A stretch of 21,269 nucleotides of DNA from Planctomycetota bacterium (lineage in GTDB: Bacteria; Planctomycetota; GCA-002687715; DRQF01), in assembly GCA_024275615.1 (NCBI GenBank), contig JAJRYU010000533.1:1-21269 (forward strand), given 5' to 3'. This document shows positions 14,852 through 21,269 of the stretch, one piece after another (position 1 is the stretch's first letter; the number at the start of each line of letters is the position of its first letter). The position numbers were made by a program, and so were the translations under genes. The notes below the pieces were generated by a model. It was not told the DNA's origin and did not search any database. It saw only the letters and a program-made list of their open reading frames with translations.

Positions 14852-16513
14852 CTAGGGAACAAGAGCCATGCGCAGCCCATTTGAACCAGCTATATTGGGA
14901 CTGACTTCGAAGAACTGAATGTAAGCTTGAGCCCCTGCTAAAGCGGCGCTTTGCCTGGAAGCATTGAGCACAGTCAACTCGCCTGCCAAATCAAATCCGA
15001 AGTTCCCAGAGAGAAGGAGATTGGCTGGATTGTTGGCGATCAATAGGGGAAACCCATAGGGCAATTGCAGGTCAGCGGGGGCGAGACTGACTCCAAACAA
15101 GCCGATGCCTCCGGGAGTGGCATCGGAGACGCTGATTGTTCCCAACATGGCATTGGCGTTGCCGCCATTGGGGGACCAACGCAGTTTGAGGGAAGAACCA
15201 GAATTCTGAGGAGAGTTGTAGCTTAATACAGGAAGTGTGTCCGCGGCGAAGACGCGGACGCGCCCGGCGAAAGGGGCGCTCACGGGGCTTGAGGGCGAGG
15301 AGACCAGGAAGTCGTCAAATCCGTTGCCATCAATGTCGCCGATCCCCGCGACTCTGAAACCGTAGCCCGCATTGGCAGCACTGCCGAATCCTTGGAAAAT
15401 CAAGCTTCCATCAACCCCAGAAAATAGCCTCGCGCCGCCGCTGAAAGCAAAGTGCCCGAAGCCGCCAACGATGAAATCAGCGTATCCATCGCCATTGAGG
15501 TCGCCGGCGCCGCTTACAGAAACTCCGAAGTTGTCTCCGGCGTGAAGTCCGTTGATGTCATGGAGGATGCTGCCATCAACCCCTGAATAAACTCGAGCGT
15601 TTCCAGAGTCGAGACCCGTATTGTCGTCGTAGATAGCGCCAATGATGAAGTCGTCAAAACCGTCACAATTCACGTCCCCGGCATCACTCACCGATTGTCC
15701 AAAGAGATCGCCCGGGGAGTCGCCATTGAGGTCGTAGAGAAGCGCGCCATCAATCCCTGAATAGACGGAAGCGCTGCCAGAGTGAAATCCATTGTCGTTG
15801 TCATGCCAAACCCCGATGATAAAATCATCAAAGCCATCGGCATTGACGTCGCCAGCCCCACTGATGTGGTCGCCAAATTCATCAAGGGCACTGTCTCCGA
15901 TCTTGGTGTAGAGCACGCTGCCATCGACTCCTGAGTAGACGACTACGAGGCCACGGTCGATGCCGTTGGAATCTGCTCCTGGAGCTCCTACCATGAAGTC
16001 AGCGAAGCCGTCTCCGTTGACGTCACCTGCTCCACTCACCGTCCGGCCGAAGAAGGCGCCAGGCGAATTGCCATTGTACGAATAGAGCGTGCTGCCGTTG
16101 AGGCCGGACAATCCCCGGGCACTCCCCGACTCAATGCCCCCGTTGTCGTCAAGATCGGCACCGACGATGAAGTCAGCGAATCCGTCACCGTTGACGTCGC
16201 CAGCCCCGCCTGCCGCACGACCAAATCGGTCACCGGGTGAATCGCCGAGCTTGGTAAACAAAATACTGCCGTCAGCTCCGGAGAAGACCTTGACGCTGCC
16301 GCTTCCCGATGCAGTGCCCCAGGCTGCGATTATGAAGTCACCTGCACCGTCTCCATTCACGTCGCCCGCTCCTCTTGCATCACCACCGAAGGTCTCGAAG
16401 GAACTTGCGCCGAATAAGTCATAGACAAGAGAAGTCTGGGCATGGCAGTTCTGTGATGCAAAGCAAAGGCAGAAAGTAAGAAGAGCAAAAGTGTGAGCAG
16501 CTTTGTTGTACAT
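14852..16513 (-). CDS. Secreted FG-GAP (integrin-like) beta-propeller protein
   Basis: A 553-residue exported protein. The signal peptide (residues 1-26) ends CHA before QTS. Seven FG-GAP repeats follow, each of the form F-G-x4-GAGDVNGDG-x-D-F-I-(V/I)-G with a D-x-(N/D)-x-D-G calcium loop, enough for a full seven-bladed propeller. Repeat 5 has DVNCDG and repeat 7 the weaker GIGDIDGNG. Residues from about 420 on form a C-terminal domain ending QAYIQFFEVSPNIAGSNGL, a type of ending I associate with secreted planctomycete proteins. Function is unknown; adhesion or a cell-surface role is inference. Its stop is 9 bp from the stop of the convergent ATPase gene, with no hairpin between. Confidence 0.94.
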   Translation of the reverse strand: MYNKAAHTFALLTFCLCFASQNCHAQTSLVYDLFGASSFETFGGDARGAGDVNGDGAGDFIIAAWGTASGSGSVKVFSGADGSILFTKLGDSPGDRFGRAAGGAGDVNGDGFADFIVGADLDDNGGIESGSARGLSGLNGSTLYSYNGNSPGAFFGRTVSGAGDVNGDGFADFMVGAPGADSNGIDRGLVVVYSGVDGSVLYTKIGDSALDEFGDHISGAGDVNADGFDDFIIGVWHDNDNGFHSGSASVYSGIDGALLYDLNGDSPGDLFGQSVSDAGDVNCDGFDDFIIGAIYDDNTGLDSGNARVYSGVDGSILHDINGLHAGDNFGVSVSGAGDLNGDGYADFIVGGFGHFAFSGGARLFSGVDGSLIFQGFGSAANAGYGFRVAGIGDIDGNGFDDFLVSSPSSPVSAPFAGRVRVFAADTLPVLSYNSPQNSGSSLKLRWSPNGGNANAMLGTISVSDATPGGIGLFGVSLAPADLQLPYGFPLLIANNPANLLLSGNFGFDLAGELTVLNASRQSAALAGAQAYIQFFEVSPNIAGSNGLRMALVP

Positions 16514-16897
16514 GGTGTTTTCTCAATGGACCGTTGTCATATTGCTGAAGATCTTGAATCGGCGATGGGGCCGACGAGGGATGTGTGCTTGTCTTGATCT
16601 GAGGGTGCGAGAAGTATCGGCTTAGGACGGGATTCACTCGAAAGAAAAGGTCGTTCGTCGTTCGCCGCATTCTCGTTACATGAGCAAGGCGACGGTGTTT
16701 CCTGAGCGTTACGTGGTTTTCAATAAATGTGGTGAAGTTTTTCAGGAATGCTCTCCAGGGCAGCCCCTAAGCCATGCGGCTCACGACTTGAGACCCTACA
16801 TTTCTCACTTGAGTCTCTGCGCGAGCGTGACCATCCTACTATCGCAAGGTTGAGATTTTCTGGTCCACTGCCTGACTACCGTCGTCTATGACCGTGA
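16514..16897. other. Gene-free divergent region between FG-GAP gene and dprA
   Basis: 384 bases with no convincing ORF on either strand. It must hold promoters for both flanking genes, but I see no textbook -35/-10 pair. Visible small repeats are GTCGTTC twice in tandem (16650-16663) and ACTTGAG at 16786-16792 and 16807-16813, start-to-start 21 bp (two helical turns). A third ACTTGAG is at 16918-16924, inside dprA. Confidence 0.5.
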
Positions 16898-18025
16898 ATG
16901 ACCCCGCCAAATACTCAACTTGAGCGCCGACGTCTTGTTCTCGGTCTGAACGATACGCGTCGAGTCGGCAGCCGCGAACTCGCCGAGATCGAACGTGCCT
17001 TCGGTTCCATCGAGGCGCTACGCAGACCTTGCGCGGGAACAATTGGCAAGATTGCCAGTTTGTCGCGGGGCTTGGCCAAAGCCTTGAGAGAGGAATCCCT
17101 CGAATCCCGAGGTGAGAGAGTTGAAGCGGCGCTCGAGGCGTGTTGCCTACGCGTATCTATTGTCGGGGAAGACGACTTCCCCGATGGCCTTATGGCCCTG
17201 GCAAACCCACCCCTGGCTTTGATCTATCGTGGTACTTTACCCATTGGTGGGCAAAGACGGGTGGCCATCGTCGGCGCCCGCCAGAGTACACGCTATGGCA
17301 AGAGAATGGCCAATCGATTGGCGCGAGACTTGGCGTCCATGGGGGTGGAGATTACCAGCGGCTTAGCGCGAGGAGTGGATCGCGAAGCTCATGCCGGAAC
17401 CTTGGCCGCGGGAGGCGTCACGCATGGCATTTTGGGCTGCGGGTTGCCGCGGATCTATCCCGCGGAACACGCCTCTCTCGCTGAAGAAATGGCCAACCTG
17501 GGCTCGGTGATTTGTGAGTTTTCGCCGGGTACTCCTCCTCTTCCAGGCAATTTTCCACGGCGTAATCGTATCATTGCTGCCCTGTGCGATGCGCTTATCC
17601 TGGTGGAGGCCAAAGCCAAAAGTGGTGGCCTCATTACTGTTCGATGGGCTTCAGATTTGGGGCGCTCTGTTTTTGTCTCGCCTGGGCAAGTCGATAATCC
17701 CGCAAGTGCCGGTTGCCTTGCCCTTATCAGGGATGGTGTGACCATGATTCGCGACGCCCAGGACTTGATGGATGACCTTCGTTGGCCACGTGACGGTCTG
17801 GACCCATCAGTCGCTGAAAATGAAATAATCGAAAAGAGAGCCTTGCCCAAGATGACAGCGGCTGAGGAGCGTTTGCTGGCTTGCCTTGATCACGAACCGA
17901 TTCCTCTTGACGCGTTGCTTCCTGCCTTGGACCAAACCCCTGGTCAAGTCCTGACGGGCCTTTTGGCTTTGGAATTGAAAGGGCTGGTTCTACAAGAAGC
18001 AGGCATGCGTTTTCGGCGCGCCTAA
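16898..18025 (+). CDS. dprA: DNA-processing protein DprA/Smf
   Basis: Binds incoming single-stranded DNA and loads RecA during natural transformation (cytoplasm). 375 residues. A helical N-terminal part (about 1-85) is followed by the Rossmann-like core at about 120-285 with the family motifs GARQSTRYG (126-134), SGLARGVD (154-161), GGVTHGILGCGLPRIYP, FPRRNRII (219-226) and SGGLIT (242-247). The end, about 315-375, is a winged-helix (DprA_WH) domain containing LDALLPALDQTPGQVLTGLL. The ATG at 16898 has no clear ribosome site; an overlapping ATG at 16888 is out of frame and closes after 11 codons. dprA is often next to topA; here it is followed by unrelated convergent genes. It suggests, but does not prove, competence. 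Confidence 0.97.
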   Translation: MTPPNTQLERRRLVLGLNDTRRVGSRELAEIERAFGSIEALRRPCAGTIGKIASLSRGLAKALREESLESRGERVEAALEACCLRVSIVGEDDFPDGLMALANPPLALIYRGTLPIGGQRRVAIVGARQSTRYGKRMANRLARDLASMGVEITSGLARGVDREAHAGTLAAGGVTHGILGCGLPRIYPAEHASLAEEMANLGSVICEFSPGTPPLPGNFPRRNRIIAALCDALILVEAKAKSGGLITVRWASDLGRSVFVSPGQVDNPASAGCLALIRDGVTMIRDAQDLMDDLRWPRDGLDPSVAENEIIEKRALPKMTAAEERLLACLDHEPIPLDALLPALDQTPGQVLTGLLALELKGLVLQEAGMRFRRA

Positions 18026-18147
18026 TCCAAGAATCGACATACCTACTTGGAGTCGGCCCCAGGGGCTCCTTCTTCGATTCATCGATGATTCTCTGTGAAT
18101 GTTCAATGGCAGCCAGCAAATGGTGCGTGGCTTGGTTGGCCCCAGGA

Positions 18148-18342
18148 TCAATGGTCGAGGGTGTATTCCATGACCCAATAGACCAAGGCGCAGATAGCCA
18201 TGATGGAGACACTCATGGTGGCGAACAGTCTGAGCCCTTGTTGCAAGACGTCCTTGAGGTTTTCCCGACTTAGAGTCGAAGAGACCAAGCAAATGACCAA
18301 GCACAAGGGCAAGAATAGCATGATATTCTGCCATAGGTTCAT
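18148..18342 (-). CDS. Small two-TM membrane protein, coupled to upstream gene
   Basis: 64 residues with two hydrophobic helices (about 8-22 and 41-58) joined by a polar stretch SRENLKDVLQQG. Family not recognised. The case for a real gene is strong. The ATG at 18342 is preceded by GAGGAGGTGATCGC, the best ribosome-binding site in the window, and it overlaps the stop of the upstream gene as ATGA. The two proteins are therefore probably made in fixed ratio and may act together in the inner membrane. Confidence 0.8.
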   Translation of the reverse strand: MNLWQNIMLFLPLCLVICLVSSTLSRENLKDVLQQGLRLFATMSVSIMAICALVYWVMEYTLDH

Positions 18343-18794
18343 GCGATCACCTCCTCAACAGTTTCGGGGACTTCTTTGACTTTCTTGGAGGCCAAGTCGT
18401 AAGCATCGATCATGACCAAGACGTTGAGCAGCGCTCCGACTCCTGAATAGAGGCAACCGACCTGATAAAAAGGGTTGTCACGTACGATCATGAGGCCATT
18501 TGTTGCCAATGCTGCGATACCGCTCATCAGGCCGCCAAAAAGATGGGCAATTCCCCAAATAGGGTGGCGATCCAAGGGGGAGATGTTGCGAAAATCGGCG
18601 ATGATCATGCCTGCGACGAAAGTGGCGATGACGAGGGCAGCGAGGAACAAACCTCGGCGTTTTTCACCGAGGTAGAAATGCCCGGCCCCAGGTATGAGCC
18701 ATGCCAGGATGACGGCAAAACGCTGCCGTTTGTCCGAGCGAAAGACAAACCAGAGCAGAAAAGCCGTACACAGAACCAGTGCATTCAGGAACAT
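18339..18794 (-). CDS. Multi-pass small membrane protein with PGAGHFYLG motif
   Basis: 151 residues with about five hydrophobic segments: the N-terminal 2-18, a segment carrying LIPGAGHFYLGEKRRGL, the following FLAALVIATFVAGMII, a Gly-rich segment GGLMSGIAALATNGL, and a last one VGALLNVLVMIDAYDLA. The P-G-x-G-H-x-Y-x-G-x3-R-G motif resembles that of TM2-like and DUF6677-like membrane proteins found in planctomycetes; this match is from memory and not searched. AGGTGA lies 7 nt before the ATG at 18794. The acidic tail KEVPETVEEVIA is cytoplasmic by charge. Function unknown. Divergent from the thioesterase gene. Confidence 0.85.
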   Translation of the reverse strand: MFLNALVLCTAFLLWFVFRSDKRQRFAVILAWLIPGAGHFYLGEKRRGLFLAALVIATFVAGMIIADFRNISPLDRHPIWGIAHLFGGLMSGIAALATNGLMIVRDNPFYQVGCLYSGVGALLNVLVMIDAYDLASKKVKEVPETVEEVIA

Positions 18795-18934
18795 GAGCTC
18801 ACCTACAACGTCAAAACACCAACCAAATCAGCCTCACAGACTATGGAAATGAGGGCAAACAAGCAAGTCTGTCGAAGATCGCATCTTTTGTCCCTGCCGA
18901 GGTTTACCTATATTTTAAGGCAGACGAAACTTGT

Positions 18935-19345
18935 GTGAGGTTCACTTTGGCGAGTCATCGAACTGAATTGCGCGTGCGCTACGCCGACACGGACCAAGGT
19001 GGAGTCGTTTACAACTCCAATTATTTGGTCTTTTTTGAAGTCGGTAGAACAGAAATGATGCGAGCTTTGGGTGTGCCCTATGCCCAACTCGAGATAGAAG
19101 GCACAATCATGCCTATCGTCGAGGCACATGTTAACTACATGGCTCCAGCACGTTATGATGATCTTCTGATCATCGAGTCGGATGTGATCGAGGTCGCTCG
19201 GGTTCGTCTCAAGATTGAAACGAAGGTCATCCATGCCGAGACGGGTCAGCTCTTGGCTCAAGGTTGGGTTTGGTTGGCCGCCATTGACAAAATGGGCAAA
19301 CTGAAACGATTGCCGGAAGCCCTCGTTGTGGCTATTGGCAAGTGA
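18935..19345 (+). CDS. YbgC-like acyl-CoA thioesterase (hot-dog fold, 4HBT)
   Basis: Hydrolyses acyl-CoA esters; YbgC proteins are often linked to the Tol-Pal system, though no tol gene is nearby. 136 residues is the usual size. The signature VRYADTDQGGVVYNSNYLVF (14-33) with FFEVGR holds the catalytic Asp (D20; Y-A-D-T-D-x-x-G-V-V-Y-x-x-N-Y in this family). The later VEAHVNYMAPARYDD is the second conserved strand. Start codon is uncertain: GTG at 18935 is shown, with AAGG 15 nt upstream; a TTG at 18947 is possible. The following lipoprotein gene is 88 nt away on the same strand and may be co-transcribed. Confidence 0.92.
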   Translation: MRFTLASHRTELRVRYADTDQGGVVYNSNYLVFFEVGRTEMMRALGVPYAQLEIEGTIMPIVEAHVNYMAPARYDDLLIIESDVIEVARVRLKIETKVIHAETGQLLAQGWVWLAAIDKMGKLKRLPEALVVAIGK

Positions 19346-19433
19346 AAGTTGGAATTTGCGGCCAAAGAGGTCGTCCACGTACGAAGAGCGGTGGTTTGAC
19401 AAAGTACATTCCGGCGGGACCAAGGAGAGCTTG

Positions 19434-20330
19434 ATGAAAACGTCTTTATGGACGGCTGTATTGGCGGTGATTATTCTGAGTGGATGCGCGAGTGACCCTC
19501 AGACCACCGACACAGAAGAAAAGGAGATGGAAACTCCTGCTGAAGTTTCCTCGACACTTGCAGAAGACAGTCGCGTGCGTACGGAACGGCGGCTTCAGCT
19601 TGAGCGCTCAATGGACCAGTGGTGGTTGGCTTTCCAACGTCAAGAGTATGGCAAAGCTGATGGCGTTGCCGCAGCACTGGAGACCTACGTAAACAAGAAC
19701 TTTGACGCTGTCGTGGGTGACCTCAAGACTGCCAGTCCTCGTTTTCGCAAGGTTGCAGCCGCCTCTCTCGGATTCAGTGGCAAACAAGAAGCGGTTGCGC
19801 CTCTCCTTGTAGCTCTGAGAGATCCCTTTTCCGACGTTCTTTTTGGCTCTTTGCTTTCACTTTGGCGTCTGAGCCTCCAGCCGGACAACATCATCATTCC
19901 AGCCAACGAGATCACGACCTTCCTGAGGCATGGTGATCCTGGAATTCGTAGCAACGCGGCCATGGTCTTGGCACATATCACCAAGAAGGGCGACGGTGCG
20001 CTTTTCTTGCCACTGACGTCAGCCATGGAAGACAGTAATGCCAAAGTTAGAGTTCACGCTGCTGCGGCTCTTGGTGCTTTGCAGGATCCTGACGCCGTCC
20101 CTTTCCTGGAGAAGGGTCTGGATGACAAGATGACTTTAGTTCGCATTCGTTCAGCTCTTGCCTTGGGTCGAATTCAAAGCCGCCGCGCTTTGCGCGGCTT
20201 GGTTGATCACCTCGAAGACCCTGAAGTCGATGTTTCCAAGGCCATTCATAAATCCCTCATGCGGATTTCCGGGCAGAGAATCGATCGCATCAAGAAGGAA
20301 TGGGAAAGCTACCTCAGAAACGCCCACTAG
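19434..20330 (+). CDS. HEAT-repeat lipoprotein
   Basis: 298 residues. The signal peptide ends in the lipobox L15-S16-G17-C18; Ala follows the Cys, so outer-membrane sorting is expected. After a polar Glu/Thr-rich linker (about 20-50) and a helical region, residues about 95-285 form an alpha-solenoid of roughly six HEAT-type repeats, for example RFRKVAAASLGFSGKQEAV, KVRVHAAAALGALQDPDAVP and LVRIRSALALGRIQSRRALR. Such folds bind other proteins, so a scaffold role at the envelope is likely. I chose ATG 19434 because AAGGAG (19422-19427) sits 6 nt upstream and it gives a proper signal peptide; the frame is open further 5' without such support. Confidence 0.9.
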   Translation: MKTSLWTAVLAVIILSGCASDPQTTDTEEKEMETPAEVSSTLAEDSRVRTERRLQLERSMDQWWLAFQRQEYGKADGVAAALETYVNKNFDAVVGDLKTASPRFRKVAAASLGFSGKQEAVAPLLVALRDPFSDVLFGSLLSLWRLSLQPDNIIIPANEITTFLRHGDPGIRSNAAMVLAHITKKGDGALFLPLTSAMEDSNAKVRVHAAAALGALQDPDAVPFLEKGLDDKMTLVRIRSALALGRIQSRRALRGLVDHLEDPEVDVSKAIHKSLMRISGQRIDRIKKEWESYLRNAH

Positions 20331-20765
20331 CCTGAGACCTTGCCGACAAACATGTGATGATCGGCGTCAAACTGGGCCAAAGGAGCATTTGTCCTCTTTG
20401 GGGCAGCGCCATGGCTGGAGATGGTGAGCACAGGTTGCTCCGGGATTTCTTCCGCCATCGATGAGAGTTGAAAGAACGACGACGCTTCCTGGGAAACCTT
20501 CGGTCCATAAATCGGCTAGATGTGCAGTTGTGCGTTTGCGGGACCACGCGGTTGCTTTGCCGTGGCGCCATCTAGCTGCTATTTCATGGACTCCTGCTGA
20601 GCCTTAGTCGTTTGACATCAACAGTTGCGATTCGAGTCACCGATGACGGCAGTTTTTTGGTAGGCTGCATGCTAAGTTCATCTTCTTGCTCGCGACCCCC
20701 GCCGATGATCTTCACAAATTTTCCATAACAAGCATGCCAACGCGAGCTGATTGGAGTTTCCTTCC
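20331..20765. other. Gene-free region between HEAT lipoprotein and second FG-GAP gene
   Basis: 435 bases without a supported gene. Short reverse-strand frames exist but have no ribosome sites or family motifs. The main structure is the long hairpin at 20513-20578 listed separately. No intrinsic terminator follows the lipoprotein stop, and no strong -35/-10 pair was seen before the FG-GAP gene. Confidence 0.5.
20513..20578. ncRNA. Candidate structured RNA or imperfect inverted repeat
   Basis: CGGCTAGATG (20513-20522) pairs over 10 bp (one G-T) with CATCTAGCTG (20569-20578). Inside, three more helices stack: GCG/CGC (20538-20540 with 20566-20568), CCA/TGG (20544-20546 with 20563-20565) and CGG/CCG (20549-20551 with 20560-20562), with an 8-nt loop. 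The right arm is paired without a break for 19 nt; the left arm has bulges of 15, 3 and 2 nt. Strand and role are unknown. It could also be the remains of a small mobile element. Confidence 0.4.
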
Positions 20766-21269
20766 ATGGTCAATGGACTTTCCAGAATCACGTTCTTGAG
20801 TTTGTTTTTCTTCATTTTTTCTTTGAATTGTCGCTCACAATTCGTTGTTGGCGGCACTTTTGTTGGTGACTCTTCGGGGGACCAAATGGGGTATTCCGTA
20901 AGTGATGCCGGTGACGTCAATGGTGACGGTTTTGCTGATGTGATTGCTGGTGCACGTTTTGACGACAACAACGGCAACAACTCAGGGATGGCGCGCGTTT
21001 ATTCCGGGCTCGATGGCAGTACGCTCTACACCTTTGACGGCGATTCTGCGGATGATGAATTCGGGTCAGCCGTCAGTGGTGCGGGTGACGTTAACGGTGA
21101 CGGTTTCGCTGACCTCATTGTCGGGGCGCCTCGTGACGACAACAACGGCAACAATTCAGGAATGGCGCGCGTTTTCTCAGGAATAGACGGCAGCGTCATC
21201 TACACATTTGATGGCGACGCGGCAGATGATCAACTTGGTTTTTCGGTCAGCGGTGCGGGCGACACCAAC
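20766..21269 (+). CDS. FG-GAP repeat secreted protein, N-terminal part (runs off window)
   Basis: 168 codons are inside the window and the frame is open to the edge. A signal peptide at about 1-26 (hydrophobic FLSLFFFIFSLN, then CRSQF) is followed by FG-GAP repeats: GYSVSDAGDVNGDG, FGSAVSGAGDVNGDG and LGFSVSGAGD. The blade period is 58 codons (174 nt, 20961 to 21135). The DDNNGNNSGMARV stretch is identical in the two full blades, and almost identical in DNA, so this duplication is recent. GGAG lies 9 nt before the ATG. It is a paralogue of the protein at 14852-16513, which has the same GAGDVNGDG core and likewise is secreted. Calcium binding through D-x-N-x-D-G loops is expected from the family. 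Confidence 0.93.
   Translation, partial: MVNGLSRITFLSLFFFIFSLNCRSQFVVGGTFVGDSSGDQMGYSVSDAGDVNGDGFADVIAGARFDDNNGNNSGMARVYSGLDGSTLYTFDGDSADDEFGSAVSGAGDVNGDGFADLIVGAPRDDNNGNNSGMARVFSGIDGSVIYTFDGDAADDQLGFSVSGAGDTN

Noticed and set aside
15290..16420. Regular DNA repeats in the FG-GAP gene as a CRISPR or satellite
   Set aside because: Repeats differ in sequence, keep the reading frame and encode FG-GAP blades; no uniform repeats with unique spacers.
18055..18067. GGCCCC-A-GGGGCT as terminator between dprA and the convergent membrane genes
   Set aside because: A one-base loop cannot form; opening it to a workable loop leaves a very short stem and the T-run is weak.
17727..18212. 161-codon reverse frame opposite the end of dprA
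   Set aside because: Overlaps the conserved winged-helix end of dprA and the small membrane gene; no support of its own.
19396..19401. TTGACA before the HEAT lipoprotein as a -35
   Set aside because: No -10-like hexamer at 15-19 nt; the sequence there is GC-rich and overlaps the ribosome site.

Overview
The window looks like the chromosome of a planctomycete-type bacterium. The evidence is an ECF sigma factor next to a membrane Ser/Thr kinase, secreted FG-GAP beta-propeller proteins, a short flagellin, and small membrane proteins of the planctomycete style. Phylum is inferred from gene content only; no rRNA or marker tree was available. Coding density is high, with no transposase, phage gene, tRNA, rRNA or CRISPR array seen.

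Layout. 1-491 (minus) is the N-terminal part of folC, cut by the window edge. 618-2090 is a two-TM periplasmic-domain protein of unknown function. 2289-3110 is a minimal flagellin with a sigma28-like promoter and a clear terminator. 3310-4020 and 4213-5628 are an ECF sigma factor and a membrane Ser/Thr kinase. 5725-14842 is a five-gene heavy-metal efflux operon: an ArsR/CadC-type repressor, a CzcC-like outer-membrane channel, a CzcB-like adaptor, a CzcA-like RND pump and a P1B-2 (Zn/Cd/Pb) ATPase. 14852-16513 (minus) is a seven-repeat FG-GAP protein. dprA lies at 16898-18025. Two translationally coupled small membrane proteins lie at 18148-18794 (minus), followed by a YbgC-like thioesterase, a HEAT-repeat lipoprotein and the start of a second FG-GAP protein that runs off the window.

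Main discovery. The adaptor gene of the metal operon (7535-9553) contains one in-frame TGA at 7865-7867. The two halves are in the same frame, and the downstream half has no credible start or signal peptide. The N-terminal region consists of two 66-residue modules, each with three C-x2-H-x6-C-x2-C units, that align without gaps (38 of 66 positions identical by eye). The TGA sits exactly where module B has the last Cys of its third unit, giving CxxU against CxxC. A perfect 7-bp hairpin with a GUU loop starts 15 nt after the TGA, at a distance typical of bacterial SECIS elements. The best reading is a selenocysteine-containing metal-efflux adaptor; the alternative is a Cys-to-stop mutation or a sequence error.

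How the genes work together. The ArsR protein probably senses soft metal at an N-terminal-Cys/CVC site and releases a promoter overlapping its own start. The P1B ATPase exports metal from cytoplasm to periplasm, and the CzcCBA-type tripartite pump carries it out of the cell. The Cys/His-rich adaptor N-terminus is well placed to capture metal in the periplasm. The ECF-kinase pair probably forms a separate signalling unit.
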